A stretch of DNA of 54,125 bases, from positions 1 through 54,125 of the forward strand of contig NZ_SELO01000026.1 of assembly GCF_004146235.1 (NCBI RefSeq). Direction: 5' to 3'. Shown here one piece after another: positions 53,485-54,125 of this stretch. Each line of letters begins with the position of its first letter. Positions within the stretch are counted from its first letter, which is position 1. This DNA is from Tropicimonas sp. IMCC6043 (GTDB lineage Bacteria > Pseudomonadota > Alphaproteobacteria > Rhodobacterales > Rhodobacteraceae). The notes below the pieces were generated by a model. The model saw only the letters and a list, made by a program, of their open reading frames with translations, was not told where the DNA came from and did not search any database. A program made the position numbers and the translations under genes.

Positions 53485-53877
53485 ATGACCAAGAAACCCG
53501 GCTGGGGGCCGGTCCGCCCATGGACCTGCCTCGGCCAGATCCTGCCGGCTGACGTGAAACCCGGCGACCTGATCCGCTCCGACCTGATCGTGCGGGCGGA
53601 CCACCTCTCCTACAGCCGCAGCCAAGGGCGACCGGACTACCACGCCTCCTTGGAGTGGCCCTTCGTCAACGGCTCTGCCTTCATGGAGAAGCTCCCGCAC
53701 TTCAACCACGGCACCCACATGGTCGCCTCGTGGTACCAAGTCTGGCAGGGGTCGGACCCTGAGGATGCAGATCTGGATATGACCGCCGACGAGGAGAAGC
53801 TGCTCGAAGTCCTGCTGGAGGCGATGCGCGCCCCGGAGGTCGAGATGGAAACCACAACCGAAGGGGCGGACAGATAG
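53485..53877 (+). CDS. Unrecognised 130-residue protein
   Basis: The start is MTKKPGWGPVRPWTCLGQIL, followed by PADVKPGDLIRSDL and a second half with WPFVNGSAFMEKL and acidic helices to the end. GAAAGGA precedes the ATG at good spacing. No family is recognised. It follows the previous gene by 71 bases in the same cassette. Confidence 0.55.
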   Translation: MTKKPGWGPVRPWTCLGQILPADVKPGDLIRSDLIVRADHLSYSRSQGRPDYHASLEWPFVNGSAFMEKLPHFNHGTHMVASWYQVWQGSDPEDADLDMTADEEKLLEVLLEAMRAPEVEMETTTEGADR

Positions 53878-53895
53878 CGTCCGGAAAGGAACACC

Positions 53896-54125
53896 ATGAC
53901 CAGAACGACCAGCGTCTCCTCCAAGCGCGACATCGACACCATGACCGAAGCGATGCCCCAGCGTCTGGAAGGCGTCGCGACAACATCCAAGGAAAGGAAC
54001 CAAATGACCGAACAGACCAACCGCTACAACGCCGCCCTCGACTTGGCGCGGGCTGTCATCATGGGCGACGGCAAGCGCGCCGAGGCCGTGGGGGCCCTCG
54101 TCGAGCAGCACGGCCTCACTGAGGA
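53896..54125 (+). CDS. Partial gene running off the window end
   Basis: An open frame from ATG 53896 (preceded by GGAAAGGA) reads MTRTTSVSSKRDIDTMTEAM and continues to the window end. A second ATG at 54004, again preceded by AAGGAAAGGA, opens the same frame at MTEQTNRYNAALDLARAVIM. Either could be the real start. The last 52 bases equal 48921-48972, whose continuation predicts an ending such as PEAWDELGLGPVPEDE. The function is unknown. Confidence 0.55.
   Translation, partial: MTRTTSVSSKRDIDTMTEAMPQRLEGVATTSKERNQMTEQTNRYNAALDLARAVIMGDGKRAEAVGALVEQHGLTE

Overview
The window reads as accessory DNA of a GC-rich alphaproteobacterium, most likely of the Rhodobacterales. This rests on codon use, the IS3, IS630 and IS256 relatives, and the RbsABC-type sugar uptake operon. 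No rRNA or complete tRNA is present. The order looks like several successive insertions rather than a stable chromosomal backbone.

Region 1 (1-23.6 kb) is a defence island. A decayed recombinase tail is followed by a small ribbon-helix-helix gene and a complete single-strand phosphorothioation module: sspA (cysteine desulfurase), sspB (DUF4007), sspC (large P-loop ATPase) and sspD (PP-loop/PAPS-reductase-like). An IS630 relic separates it from a tightly coupled second set: a 58-residue protein, a DndD/SMC-like ATPase, a dnd-associated-protein-4-like protein and a PLD-nuclease/SF2 helicase. This set fits the SspFGH type of partner module. After a 137-bp miniature inverted-repeat element comes a cluster of unrecognised genes that includes a uracil-DNA-glycosylase-like protein. 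Two different IS3-family elements interrupt small genes here, and both interrupted genes can be rebuilt in frame. The island ends with an SRA-HNH (McrA-like) nuclease and a 1284-residue protein with a nuclease-like N-terminus and a STAND-like P-loop (Avs-like).

Region 2 (23.6-30.8 kb) is an integrative element. A 53-bp 3' fragment of tRNA-Asn (an att half) lies beside a tyrosine integrase. Overlapping replication genes follow: a zinc-ribbon primase fragment, a small coupled gene, a RepB-like primase, a P4/D5-type primase-helicase, and a DUF5681-like gene. No intact tRNA-Asn marking the far end is visible.

Region 3 (31.4-39.0 kb) is a sugar-acid catabolic operon: a galactonate-dehydratase-like enolase, an RbsC-type permease, a periplasmic binding protein, an unusual fusion of the RbsA-type double ATPase with a second permease, an SMP-30 lactonase and a GntR/FCD regulator.

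Region 4 (39.1-51.8 kb) is mixed. On the minus strand are a ClC chloride channel/transporter and a two-helix potassium-type channel. A decayed IS3-family transposase follows. A CadC-like TPR regulator faces a sulfatase operon of two type I sulfatases flanking a frameshifted DUF992 secreted protein. An Old Yellow Enzyme and a GYD-domain protein complete the region.

Region 5 (51.8-54.1 kb) holds three similar hairpins, an IS256 relic with three stops, and the start of a small-gene cassette. The last gene of that cassette runs off the window. Its continuation is matched by an orphan 3' fragment at 48.9 kb that shares 52 identical bases.
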